Of a stretch of 64,000 nucleotides of DNA, positions 35,811 through 45,539 are shown piece after piece. Below the pieces are notes generated by a model. It made no database searches. It saw only the letters and a program-made list of their open reading frames with translations, and was not told the origin of the DNA. Both the position numbers and the translations under genes were made by a program. The number at the start of each line of letters is the position of its first letter. The first letter of the stretch is position 1. This DNA comes from Patiria pectinifera (lineage: Eukaryota > Echinodermata > Asteroidea > Valvatida > Asterinidae): NCBI GenBank assembly GCA_029964075.1, contig CM057130.1, positions 2,604,001 to 2,668,000 of the forward strand. Reading direction: 5' to 3'.

Positions 35811-36728
35811 TTATCCCATGGTTTCGGTATTTTGCTGGACTTCGTAATGAACCATTTCTCCAAATTCCTGATTCTGAGGCAGACAGCGACAGAATAGTGC
35901 TTTGAAGCCCTGCCTGAAACCATCCAAACGCCACCAGTAGATTAGCGGGTTGATAGCTGGAGACAGACAATAAAAAAAAGCGGTAAACGTGTTGTAGTTA
36001 TTGGAGGTATCGTCGGAGATTGTGCTCTGACCAGTTTCGATGAAATACTCAATTATCTGGCCGATGTTGTAAGGGATCCAACAAATGAATGATGTCACAA
36101 GAATGATGGAGAAAGTGACCAACAAGCGACGGGTCTGACGAACACGAGTAGCGGCCTGTTCCGAGTCATCAGGGATTGAGAGACCTGGGCTTGATGCAAG
36201 CGGGGGAACGTAGCTCTTGATCTTACTGAAGACGAAGAAGTACAGCACAGCGGTCACGATCCACACAGCGATTATTAACGGAGATCTAAACCACGCTGAC
36301 AGAATCAAGCGAACCTCGTCAGTTGCCACCAAGATTACCGGCAAGTGAAGTGCGAGGGAGAAACACCAAAGGAGAAGGCAAACCACTACCAGGCGGCATC
36401 GCGTCACCAACGCGTCATAGCGAGAGGGCGGCGTGATAGTCAGTGCCAGGTAGCGGTTCACAGCCACTGCTAAAATCGTCAGCACGGAAACGAAGAAACT
36501 CGACTGGAGAAGGGCAGAAAGGAATCGTGCCCTGTTGATGGAAAAGGCAATTGCCATCACAGAAAACACCAGGTCGGCCAGGGCGAGACTGAAGACGAAG
36601 GCGAAGTACTTGATGCGGAGATGGCTGGTTTTGGCTAACACCACCATCACCAGCAGATTCTCCAACACAGCTAGGACTGCAATAACAGCTATAAAATAAT
36701 TGATTACGGTGGCGAAGGAAGAACCCAT
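35811..36728 (-). CDS. class A (rhodopsin-like) GPCR, copy 1, subfamily A
   Basis: A seven-helix membrane receptor of 305 residues in one exon. Visible landmarks: N24 in TM1 (ENLLVMVV), LALAD 48-52 in TM2, NRY 91-93 at the end of TM3 (in place of DRY), W121 in TM4, CWIP 216-219 in TM6, NPLIY 260-264 in TM7, then a helix 8 ending FCRC (C280, C282, possible palmitoylation). It should sit in the plasma membrane and signal through G proteins; the ligand is unknown. The N-terminus before TM1 is only about 8 residues with no glycosylation site. There is no cysteine in residues 1-110 or in the second extracellular loop, so the usual TM3-loop disulphide is missing. I start at the ATG at 36,728 because a conserved acceptor (TTTTATCTGTGCAG) lies just upstream. 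The longer open frame (14 more residues) reads through that intron. The third loop (PPLASSPGLSIPDDSEQAAT) marks subfamily A, with copy 4. Confidence 0.9.
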   Translation of the reverse strand: MGSSFATVINYFIAVIAVLAVLENLLVMVVLAKTSHLRIKYFAFVFSLALADLVFSVMAIAFSINRARFLSALLQSSFFVSVLTILAVAVNRYLALTITPPSRYDALVTRCRLVVVCLLLWCFSLALHLPVILVATDEVRLILSAWFRSPLIIAVWIVTAVLYFFVFSKIKSYVPPLASSPGLSIPDDSEQAATRVRQTRRLLVTFSIILVTSFICWIPYNIGQIIEYFIETGQSTISDDTSNNYNTFTAFFYCLSPAINPLIYWWRLDGFRQGFKALFCRCLPQNQEFGEMVHYEVQQNTETMG

Positions 36729-36810
36729 TGTCGATTGCCTGCACAGATAAAACAACATGATCAATAACACTTAATTTAGGCGATCTAACTAATTAACGTG
36801 TCGTCACCGA

Positions 36811-37870
36811 CACGAAGTAACACCCAAGTGTTACTTCGTAAAAACCGCAAAATGACAAATGTTGGTTTCACCATAATTAGGGAGAAATAAAACATAATTC
36901 TCCATGGTTTCACGAAGTATTACACTCGTGTGTGCGCGCGCGCATCGGACACTTGGGGAAACGATTTTCGTTTTTACACTATTAAGGAAATACTTTTTGG
37001 ATTAAAGCGTTTTAAAACGGTTGACAGGAATGTAATTTATACATAATTCTTGTAGGATAACAGAAAGCCTTCAAACTGGTGAAATAAAGATGACTGTTTC
37101 TTCGTGAAAACGAAAATGACCGACTCAGCGCACAGTACATGAGTGCATGGAGCTATATAGGGTGTTTCAATAAAGAAGAACCAGTACGGACAGACTAAAT
37201 GTTTACTGGCTATAAAACTGTTATCATCTGAAAGCGTAATCTCTATGCTTTTCAATGATACCTTGTTTACATTTCCAGGGTCATGCATCACTGAGCGCCA
37301 CTGTCATGAGATTTTGATGAAAAATTGCAGTTGGTACACTTTCATGTCAACATAGGTACGGTGTGCATGAGAATATGTATTCAAGAAGAAGAAACGAGTG
37401 CATAAAAAGAAACCAAAAAACAAGTCGGGTTGGTTTCAAAACTGGATTTTATTGTTCGTCATGAATTTCTCGTTTTGACCAAGCCACGTTCAAAACAATG
37501 TGCCATTTTCCCGAGGATGAACAATCAAGCCATTTTACAGACATTTTCGTAACAATAGGCACACCGTGCCCAGTGGTGTTTTTGTTATGAAAGTGAACCA
37601 ACTGCATTTTTGCATCCAGTTTTCAAGACAATGATGCTCACTGATGCATGACTCAGAAAACCTAAACATAGTATCATTGAAAAGCATAGAGATTACGCTT
37701 TGAGATGATACTAGTTTTATAGCCAGTAAACATATCGTCTGTCCATACTCATTCTTTGAAGTTGGTTTTCCTTTTTTTTAAACACCCTGTAAAACACGTG
37801 TTACTTCGTGAAAACAAAATCGCTCATTTTTCTACGCGCGCTCTCAAGTCCACTTGGGTGTTACTTCGTG
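36811..37870. mobile_element. inverted-repeat transposon in the receptor 1 intron
   Basis: A perfect 20-bp inverted repeat CACGAAGTAACACCCAAGTG is at both ends, with weaker symmetry (CGTCA) just outside. The left end adds a nearly palindromic GAAGTAACACCCAAGTG/TTACTTC. The related word ACGTGTTACTTCGTGAAAAC recurs near 37,796. Copy 4 (63,181-63,200) has the uninterrupted AATTGACGTGTGGTAAAATG. The likely target duplication is short (CGTG, uncertain). No transposase frame. Another foldback (37,159-37,788) is nested inside. Confidence 0.7.
37159..37788. mobile_element. nested foldback, AGGGTGTTT termini
   Basis: Ends AGGGTGTTTCAATAAAG and its diverged mirror ending AAACACCCT. The inversion extends deep inside: GTTTACTGGCTATAAAACT, GTAATCTCTATGCTTTTCAA and GCAGTTGGTACACTTTCAT all have inverted partners, so nearly the whole 630 bp folds back. 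Flanked by TA-containing sequence (TATA/GTA), compatible with a mariner-like target. It lies entirely inside the 36,811-37,870 element. Confidence 0.6.
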
Positions 37871-38232
37871 GTTTCACTGACGGCGTGGTAAAATGGAACA
37901 TGTCAAAGTATGCTGATGAAACATTTTGGGAATCAATTCCGCCGTTTGTCCGTGTACATATTAAAAGTAACAATTATGATATTTTGGAACCATTCCCAAA
38001 CATTAATACGGCAATGTTTTTTTCATAGACAAAGGTATATTAATAAAATAATTTTAATTGGTTATTCCAGTGGTAACTCCACCGTCAATGTAAATCTCAT
38101 TTCAAAATGATTCGATGCAAGTGTTGGGCCTGGTACATAAGATAGCCACCCTATACCGTGTTGTAATAATGCTGTAATGTCCTATGCTTGCATCATTTCA
38201 GATTATCCTATTATACACCGCTAGTTACAAAG

Positions 38233-38683
38233 GGGTCCGCCCGATAGTCCAAAGGTTTGATAGTCCGAATATAGGCTGTGTAGTCCGGAGGTTCGGTAGT
38301 CCGAATGCACAAAATTCCCTTTAGCGGGGGCCCGTTAGTCCGAAAATGAAATAAGGTTCGTTAATCCGAACATTTGAAGCAATAGTCCGAAGGTTCAATA
38401 GTCCGAAGGTACATTGGTTCGAAGGTTCGAAAATTCGGTAGTTTGAATTTAGTATAAGGTTAATTAGTCCGAAGGTCCTTTATTCCGAATTGAAAATAAG
38501 GTCCGATAGTCTGAATCGACAATGGTCCGATATTCCAAATCGACAATAAGGTCCTATTGTCAAATTTGGACTATCGGACTTTATTGTCGATTCGGACCAT
38601 CGGACCCTATATCGTATCTTCGGACTATCGAGCCTTCGGACCATTGAACCTTCGGAATAAAGAACCTTCAGACAATCGGGCTG
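38233..38683. mobile_element. foldback with 16-bp units and 7-bp target duplication
   Basis: A 451-bp element flanked by TACAAAG at 38,226-38,232 and 38,684-38,690. The unoccupied paralogous site in copy 4 (63,527-63,533) has a single TACAAAG. The left arm is a string of about 16-bp units (CAATAGTCCGAAGGTT type), the right arm the same units inverted (CTTCGGACTATCGAGCC), with a palindromic centre near 38,560. Termini are roughly GCCCGATAGTCC. It has no coding capacity. Confidence 0.8.
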
Positions 38684-38746
38684 TACAAAGCGTGGACCTG
38701 AACATTAAATGGAATTCAAGTCGAAGTCGATGTTGCCTTTACGTAC

Positions 38747-39100
38747 CTATCCACAGGGCAAATCCGAAAACAAACTTCGTCCAGATGATCGAGTCGAAAA
38801 TGGGAAGAAACTGAAGCAGCAAGTCGTCTCGCAACCAAAACAGCGAATGAAACCTTTTAGCTCAAGGAGAGGTGTGAAATTATACAATGAATGCATTATT
38901 TATGTCATAAAACAGAAAGAAGAAACCTTATGGCATATTGAATGCATAACACTGCATAAATGTGTACAAATTAATAGAGGATTAAAGCCGGTGGAAAGTT
39001 CCAAATGCAAATTACTCACGATACAGTCGCAGTGTCATGCAGTCGTGCATGCTGTACACTTCCCTCGCCAGCAAACACATGCTGGATCCGAGTTCGGATT
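38747..39100 (-). promoter_or_regulatory. predicted untranslated first exon and promoter region of receptor 1
   Basis: This block is conserved upstream of all four receptors (38,690-39,110; 48,545-48,860; 54,960-55,240; 63,534-64,000). It has a donor at the same place in each (GTACGT in subfamily A, GTAAGT in B). In copy 1 the exon frame joined to the receptor frame meets a TAA without an ATG, so here it is most likely 5' UTR. The transcription start is not located; no clear TATA box. Confidence 0.45.
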
Positions 39101-40525
39101 TTGAGTTTGTCTTGCCCACACACATACACGTTTGTATATGGTGTAAATCGAGTTTTTTTTTTTATTGTTCCTCTTCCCTTTTCCTTTGTTTATATACTAT
39201 AACTTTTTTTGTAACAGCTCTCATTGGTTTTGTACACGTTTTCTAATCGAGGTCGTCCTCGGTTTGGTTCCTGTCTTTTCAATACTTCATCGATGATGTT
39301 GCACGTGTGTGTCCTCGATTTACACCATAAACAAACACAATTTGGCGAGTTTAACTATCAGACGTTCGGTAGTACATTTTGTAGCGTGTTATTATTCACA
39401 AAAGTAGGTTATTGTTTAGTGCTACTACAATACAACTGTCCTATTCAACGAAAGCAGTTTTATTAGATCACTGTTTGCCGACGACGACTTTTTAAGCCGA
39501 AAGTACCAACAAGAGCTGTCAGTCAAACCAAGTGACAAGCTTTGACATTCCTTTGCCACTGTTGGTTCAATCAATCTAATGAAGACTAGGACTGATCACA
39601 GAACTTGGGAATTAACTCGATCACATCTTGAGAAATCTGATAAGTCTGCATCAAATCACCGACAAAAAATGTACTCCATTGTCAGATCAGAAAGACAGGA
39701 AACGGCAGCGTATTTTTTTGTCAGCATGCATCGCTTTTTAACCAATCACATCACGCACCCTGACATGAATATTTATCACGCTGTGTGGTTAGAAAACACT
39801 ATTGGTTCTCATATGGTTGATTACTCGTATTTGTAAATATAAATGTTTGTCGTGTGTTTCAACAATGTATTTTCCTTATGAGTTTAACTTTTGCAGTATT
39901 TAATGATTTGTTACGTATGCAGGGCCCCACGGAAAGTAGTTTTTAACTGTTTGGGCATACCAGTGGAATTTATAAATAAATAAGTGTATGGGGGAATATT
40001 AATTTGTTTATGTCCTTGAATTTATCATACGCTAATCAAGGGATGAAGGTGGCATTGTAATTTATTCGGTGTGATGGCAAGGATTTATGAATGAATATAA
40101 TGGCGAATATTAAACAAACACATACGATGTTTTATTTACATCACCATCACGTACAAACAGTCGTGTTTTACTATACTCTCGAGGACAAGGCATTGTCTTT
40201 CTCCTTGTCCCTTTAATATAACGCTTTCCTATAGACCGAGACACAGAAACTCAAACACGAGGACAATGTTCAACAAACAATGAACTACAACAAAGGATCT
40301 GTTGTTCTCCCTTTGTCTGTCCGTCCTCGGGGTGTTTTACGGTCTACACAATTTACACGTATCGTTCTTTTCCTGAAAGCAAAATATAATTTCCCATAAC
40401 GTATTGTACGCCCGCAGCGGGCAATAATAATCTCAACCTTCTGATGAAAAAAAAAATCATAATTGAGTTATTCTTGGTATGTAAATTTATCTCTGCACTC
40501 ACCACAGGCGTATTTAAGTTCCTTA
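39101..40525. other. intergenic, duplicated spacer
   Basis: No gene. 39,131-39,152 and 39,314-39,337 form a short inverted repeat (TATATGGTGTAAATCGAG). 39,480-39,640 is similar to 55,670-55,790 upstream of copy 3, so the duplicated receptor unit extends at least this far. Confidence 0.45.
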
Positions 40526-41199
40526 TGTAACCTGGATATATGAAACACTATGTGAAGTCGCACTAAAACACTAAAACTAATTCAACTAAGCCGTCAGGAT
40601 CTTTGAAGGAAATGGCGCGAGGAAATGGAATAATAGAGACACAGACACAAATTCTAGATTTCAAACCCAAAAAAGGACTAAAAGAATTTATTAAAAAGAT
40701 CTGAAAATCAAAATCAAAATTACCAAATAATTATAGAACCAAAACCGCGAAAACCAAGACTAAAAGTAAAGACTAAAATCGACCTAAAAACAGAAACTTC
40801 AAACCAAAAACCAATTAAAATAAAGACTTATTACCCTAAAACCTAAAACCAACACAGTGTGAATTAATGGACCTTATATACACTCGGGCAGAAAATCAAT
40901 GACTCTAGCAGACAAGACACACCACTCCTCCTATAGGAGGAACATATACCCGGTATACTATTATGAAGTTGTCTCTGTTGATCTGCTGGCTGAACTAAAG
41001 TTGGACCATGTGGCAGGATGATAGGGGGACTCGTGGGCTAAAGTAAACAAACAGGGGGACACACTACCGAGAAAGGGGGGGGGGACCATCTAAGTTAACA
41101 CTAAAATGATTTCCTTTTTCTAAGGGGAGCTAATCCTATTCAATCCACACTATACATTAAATACATAAAAATATACCAGATAAACTTGGCCCTGCCACA
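40526..41199 (-). mobile_element. solo LTR, probably Gypsy type
   Basis: On the minus strand it starts TGTGGCAGGGCCAAG and ends CCAGGTTACA (TG...CA with short inverted ends). The 4-bp direct repeat CTTA stands on both sides (40,522-40,525; 41,200-41,203). A TATA box (GTATATAAGG, 40,872-40,881) is followed about 180 bp later by AATAAA (40,687-40,692), as in an LTR with U3-R-U5 order. No internal retrotransposon sequence lies next to it, so it looks like the product of LTR-LTR recombination. Confidence 0.5.
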
Positions 41200-41594
41200 C
41201 TTACACAATAATGGAAACAAGACATGATTCTGTTTGCAGGTGAATTTTTTTGATAAACGTCACAGTTTTGACTTTGTCTTTTTGCGATAGAGGAGGAATT
41301 CCCGAAGCAGAAGCTTCGCTAAACAAAACCACCAAATCACAAGAACATAATTTGAGGGGATAAGTTGATTCCTCGTAAAATTATTGTCGCTGATGTTTTT
41401 TTGCTGATTTTAGTAGTAATATGTGCGCAATCATAAAGCATGCGTACAAGCCTACGAACTCAACCAGATTATTGTCGGGAAACAAATGGTGAAACATTTG
41501 AAACATTATAATATGGTTACATCATGTGAAATAATGGTCAGATTGTGAGCCAACACTCAACACACTTCATTGATTTTTGTTGGTCGATGTTTTG
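41200..41594 (-). other. conserved 3' flank of receptor 2
   Basis: Matches the sequence after receptors 3 and 4 (for example AACGTCACAGTTTTGACT, TTTTTGCGATAGAGG and GAAGCAGAAGCTTCG at 53,160-53,225). Probably 3' UTR and downstream duplicated flank. Reading frames differ between copies, so it is not coding. Confidence 0.55.
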
Positions 41595-42518
41595 TTACAT
41601 AATTGTTTCGGTATTTTGCTGGTCTTTGTTACCATTAACCGTTTCTCCGAGATCTTGATTCTGAAGCAGACAGCGACAGAACAGTGCTTTCAAGCCCTGC
41701 CTGAAACCATCCAAACGCCACCAGTAGATTATCGGGTTGATAGCTGGAGACAGACAATAAACCAAAACGGCAATCGTGTTGTAGTCATCAAATGCATCGT
41801 CGGAGATTGTGCTCTGATCAGTTTCGATGAAGTATTCTATTATCTGGCCGACGTTGTAAGGGATCCAACATATGAACGATGTCACAAGAATGATGGAGAA
41901 AGTGACCAAAAGCCGACGGGTCTGAAGAACACGAGGGGCGGCCGGTTCTGGGTCATCTGTGCGGACAACTTGGTTTGATGGAACCGTGGCAATACATCTA
42001 TATCTATTGATCTTTCTGAAGACGAAGAAGTACAGCACAGCGGTCACGATCCACACAACGAGTACTAACGGAGATCTAAACCACGCTGATAGGATCAAGC
42101 GAATCTCGTCAGATGCCAACAAGATTACCGGCAAGTGAAGTGCGAGGGAGAAACACCAAAGAAGAAGGCAAACCGATACCAGGCGGCATCGCGTCACCAA
42201 CGCGTCATAGCGAGAGGGCGGCGTGATAGTCAGTGCCAGGTAGCGGTGCACAACCACTGCTAAAATCATCAGCACGGAAACGAATAAACTCGCCTGAAGA
42301 AGAGCAAGAAGAACTCGTGCCCGTATAAGGGCATAGGCAATTAGCATCGCAGCAAACGCCAGGTCGGCCAGGGCGAGATTGAAGACGAAGGCGAAGTACT
42401 TGATGCGGAGATGGCTGGTTGCTGCTAGCACCACTATCACCAGTAGATTCTCCAACACAGCCAGGCCTGAAATCACAGCTCCAGAATACGTGATTATAGT
42501 GCTCAAGGTAGAACTCAT
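41595..42518 (-). CDS. class A GPCR, copy 2, subfamily B
   Basis: A 307-residue seven-helix receptor. It keeps ENLLVIVV (TM1), LALADL (TM2), CWIPYNVG (TM6), NPIIY (TM7) and FCRC after helix 8. TM3 ends HRY instead of NRY/DRY, and there is no cysteine before the second intracellular loop or in extracellular loop 2. The third intracellular loop (CIATVPSNQVVRTDDPEPAA) differs from subfamily A and is shared with copy 3. The ATG at 42,518 follows a conserved acceptor (TTATTTGTGCAG). If the predicted upstream exon is used, an in-frame ATG there would add a few residues (MTLQST). The gene appears intact. Confidence 0.9.
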   Translation of the reverse strand: MSSTLSTIITYSGAVISGLAVLENLLVIVVLAATSHLRIKYFAFVFNLALADLAFAAMLIAYALIRARVLLALLQASLFVSVLMILAVVVHRYLALTITPPSRYDALVTRCRLVSVCLLLWCFSLALHLPVILLASDEIRLILSAWFRSPLVLVVWIVTAVLYFFVFRKINRYRCIATVPSNQVVRTDDPEPAAPRVLQTRRLLVTFSIILVTSFICWIPYNVGQIIEYFIETDQSTISDDAFDDYNTIAVLVYCLSPAINPIIYWWRLDGFRQGLKALFCRCLLQNQDLGETVNGNKDQQNTETIM

Positions 42519-42654
42519 TGTCGATTGCCTGCACAAATAAAACAACACAACACCTTAGCGATCTTACAAATATCAAATTAATTGCGAAAACGGACCTTGT
42601 TTTGCCGGTGAAGCGTTCTGGGGGTACACTCCATCACCGTTCGTACAGTTAGCA

Positions 42655-43480
42655 AACCATTGCCAAAGCCGCTCTATTCGATTTCGATTTCATTCACTAA
42701 TCAATTTCATCCATTCGGCTTCATCATTTCATCATTTCCATCATCATCATTCGGCGATCATTCCATTCATTCCATTCGAGTTCATCATTCCATTCGCAGT
42801 CACATATTCGGCGTTCACCTTTCATTTATCCTTCATTCTTAGTTTTTCGCATTTTGATTTATCTTTTTGGCTCTCGCCTTTGTTTCGTTCTCTTTTGCAC
42901 TTCTATTTATGCAGCGCAGCCATTTTTTATTTTATTTTAGCGCCCGCATTTTGTCCATTCTAAAGGGCAGCGTAGCGTTCAAAACAGAAAAAGCATAAGG
43001 AATAGAATAAAAGTTAACATAAAAATAGACAATTATTATGATCATTATACTTATATTGTATATACAGATATAGTCATGTCATAATTATGATTTTAACAAT
43101 TACTAAGTCGTAATATTATGATTTCATATATGACTTAATAGTCATTATTATATAAGATATACATAAATAATGACTTAATAATAAACTAAGACCAAGACCT
43201 TTTTTTTTTTTTGTCTTATGTCCCCCCTTTAACGCTTCCGTACGGATGGACGCTGCGAACCGAATGAAATACGGAATAGCCGCATGAAATGCGAATGAAA
43301 GCGAAAAAAAAAATAGCATGAATAAGTGCAGCAAAAGGGGCGAAATTGAAATGAAGAATGGCTAAATCAAATGCATGGAATTATGGAATCGCCGAATGGA
43401 ATGATGAAATCGCCGAATGGAATAATGAAATTGATTATGGAATGAAATCGAACTATAGAAGGCGGCTTTGGCGTTCCATA
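42655..43480. mobile_element. foldback, GCCAAAGCCG termini, ATTCCATTCGGC units
   Basis: Left end TGCCAAAGCCGCTCTATTCG with TTCGATTTCATTC; right end GAATGAAATCGAACTATAGA, then GGCGGCTTTGGCGTTCCATA: an inverted pair. Both arms carry short CATTCCATTCGGCGATTTC-like units. The core (42,850-43,330) is AT-rich with TAATGACTTAATA repeats. The right terminus matches that of the larger satellite foldback at 58,950-60,455, so they belong to one family. Confidence 0.65.
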
Positions 43481-43938
43481 TATATACCGGCACAAAATAT
43501 TATTAAAATCATATTCCGTCGGTGCAGCAGCGTATCCACCATTTTGTTTTGGCTCATCCGTGCTGAAATATCGATACTTGACCCCCGTAAAATCAAATAG
43601 TGGGATGGGGTGGGGGTGGGGTAGTTGAGGGGGGGGGGCGGGCTGGTACCATCTTTTAAAAGGAGGCGGTCTTCAAAATCGGCCATTATGCAATCTATAC
43701 GCATTATGTGGCCATTATGTGCCCTTAATTCGCATTATATACAGGGCGCATTGTAAGGGTTTTGGGGCTTGATTTTCATATTTCTCGTTCATATCAGAAG
43801 TCTCTTTACCATTTTGGGAAATAGTTACTGAAAATAAAATATCCGCAATTTGAGGGCAAGTTTTGTTATCATATCGAGGGACACATTTGTGCTGGAGGGG
43901 GCACATTAATGTCCGCAAGAGGGCAACTTGGGCAAGGA

Positions 43939-44442
43939 GTCTTTCCAAACTTCATTATTGATGAGCATCAAACTCATCAGGTTGCTTACTGGCACAGTTG
44001 CCCCATTAAAACTTTATAGAAACAATCATGTGAACAATGATACCATTGTGATATTTAGCTCAGCAAACAAAAATGGGAAAACTAAGCTTAAATTAGGGGA
44101 AGGGTCGCCAAACGTGGGAGACTTGAATAAGTTTAAAGAAATCCCCCCCCCCCCAAAAAAAATTGCTTGCAATTATTATGTCAATGTCAGTGTGTTTTCT
44201 TTCCATTTATTTTCTTTCCAATTATTTTGGGAATTTCCTTAAACTTTTTTTCAAGTCTCCCACGCGTAAGGCCACCCTTCACTATTAGGCCAATTAACAG
44301 ACACCTCGTTTTTCCCCGTTTCTGTTTGCTGGGCTAAATATCACAACTTTATCATTGTGAGCATGCTTTTCCAGAAGGTAACTGTGCCACGGTAAGCAAC
44401 TTGGTGAATTTGAAGCTCATCAATTCTAAGGTTTTGCAAGAC
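43939..44442. mobile_element. long foldback, about 500 bp
   Basis: Arms of roughly 200 bp are inverted and diverged. GATGAGCATCAAACTCATCA at 43,961 pairs with the region near 44,410, GTTGCTTACTGGCACAGTTG with 44,385-44,405, and GGGAGACTTGAATAAGTTTAA with 44,230-44,262. The centre has a C12 A9 run. No coding capacity; target duplication not resolved. Confidence 0.6.
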
Positions 44443-44849
44443 TACTTGAAGATATCTGGAAACAAGGTAAATGCGCGCAATTTGTTTGGTAATAGTAGCC
44501 ATTTGGGATCGTTACTATGTCCTCATCAATATTCAGTCACTTAGAAAATGCTATTGAAGGATGTGTAAGTAGAATCACCAAAATTTAATTTTCAAATATT
44601 GAAAAATACAAAATATACCCAAAATGGGGAACAAATATACTACACTGCAGGGATTAGTGATTTATGCAAATTAGGTATATTTAGGGTCAAAATTAATGAT
44701 GACATCCACCCACATTTTGTTTGTTATGGTTCAAAGAATTGATCTGGCAGCTATTACCCAAAAATTCTGTGAAATTATTATCTAGAGAACTTTTCCACAT
44801 TTGGCTGGCCTCCTAATACTAACTCAACCAAATCAGACCAGTAGTTCTG

Positions 44850-45470
44850 TAGATATGGACCATCAAAATATGTACCTTTCTTGTGACGTCAAGTGGGACG
44901 TGATGACGTCATGATGACGTCTATGTTCGGCACACATCTGCAAATGAACTAGATGTATGTTTGTGGACTACTATTGCTGTTCTGGTAATATTACATGTGC
45001 AATAGAAAATTGCAGAGTAATATGGACAAATAGTTACATGTATGGCGTAGAAAAATGCCCATTTAATGTTACATCACATGTCATGTGATGACGTCATTAT
45101 GACGTCATTTCAATTCTTATCTATAACACATCCCGGTCTAGGTACATACCAACTTTCAACCCAATCAGACCTGTAGTTCAAATAACAATGCACGTCCAGT
45201 TTCAACCGGAAGGAAGGGTCACGTGATTTTGCACGTAACATAAAAAATAAAGATCCTGGATTATTCTATGAAATCCCGTTAAAACGAAAGTCAGATCTCT
45301 GATCACAGTTGATTTTATATTGATTTTCAAAGATTAAAAATATAGAACTCTTTGGTTGCTTGTAATGTGAAACTTGATGACGTCATGGTAACGTCATTAC
45401 CAGATGTTTGACAGCTATATTAACTTTGCGATTTGAAGCAATCATCTTGATTAAATCTCTCGCGGTTGAT
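44850..45470. repeat. repeat rich in TGACGTCA palindromes, left of the LINE
   Basis: Contains several copies of a phrase ending CAATCAGACC(T)GTAGTTC preceded by TGATGACGTCATNATGACGT. The word TGACGTCA or a close variant occurs at about 44,883, 44,905, 45,090, 45,105 and 45,378. The same phrases reappear right of the LINE at 47,612-47,800. TGACGTCA equals the CRE consensus; a regulatory role is not shown. Confidence 0.55.
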
Positions 45471-45539
45471 TTTTCAGCATTTTTTTTTAAGGTTTAAAGG
45501 TATTTTCATTGTAACTTCCGGTCTGGTGAATCTGCCCCT

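Larger units (their letters stand above)
36739..38746 (-). other. predicted 5' intron of receptor 1 (2,008 bp)
   Basis: The acceptor GTGCAG|G at 36,739 and the donor GATAG|GTACGT at 38,746 are both matched at the same places in copy 4. Removing the two transposons inside (36,811-37,870 and 38,233-38,683 plus one 7-bp duplication) leaves about 490 bp, close to the 462-bp intron of copy 4. That agreement supports both the intron and the insertions. Confidence 0.6.

Noticed and set aside
36415-36744. 109-codon frame inside receptor 1 (and equivalents in copies 2-4)
   Set aside because: A shadow frame preserved only because the receptor sequence is conserved; the receptor frame has all GPCR motifs.
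36729-36770. extended N-terminus MLLIMLFYLCRQST of receptor 1
   Set aside because: It reads through the T-rich tract and GCAG acceptor of the predicted intron, which is kept in all four copies.
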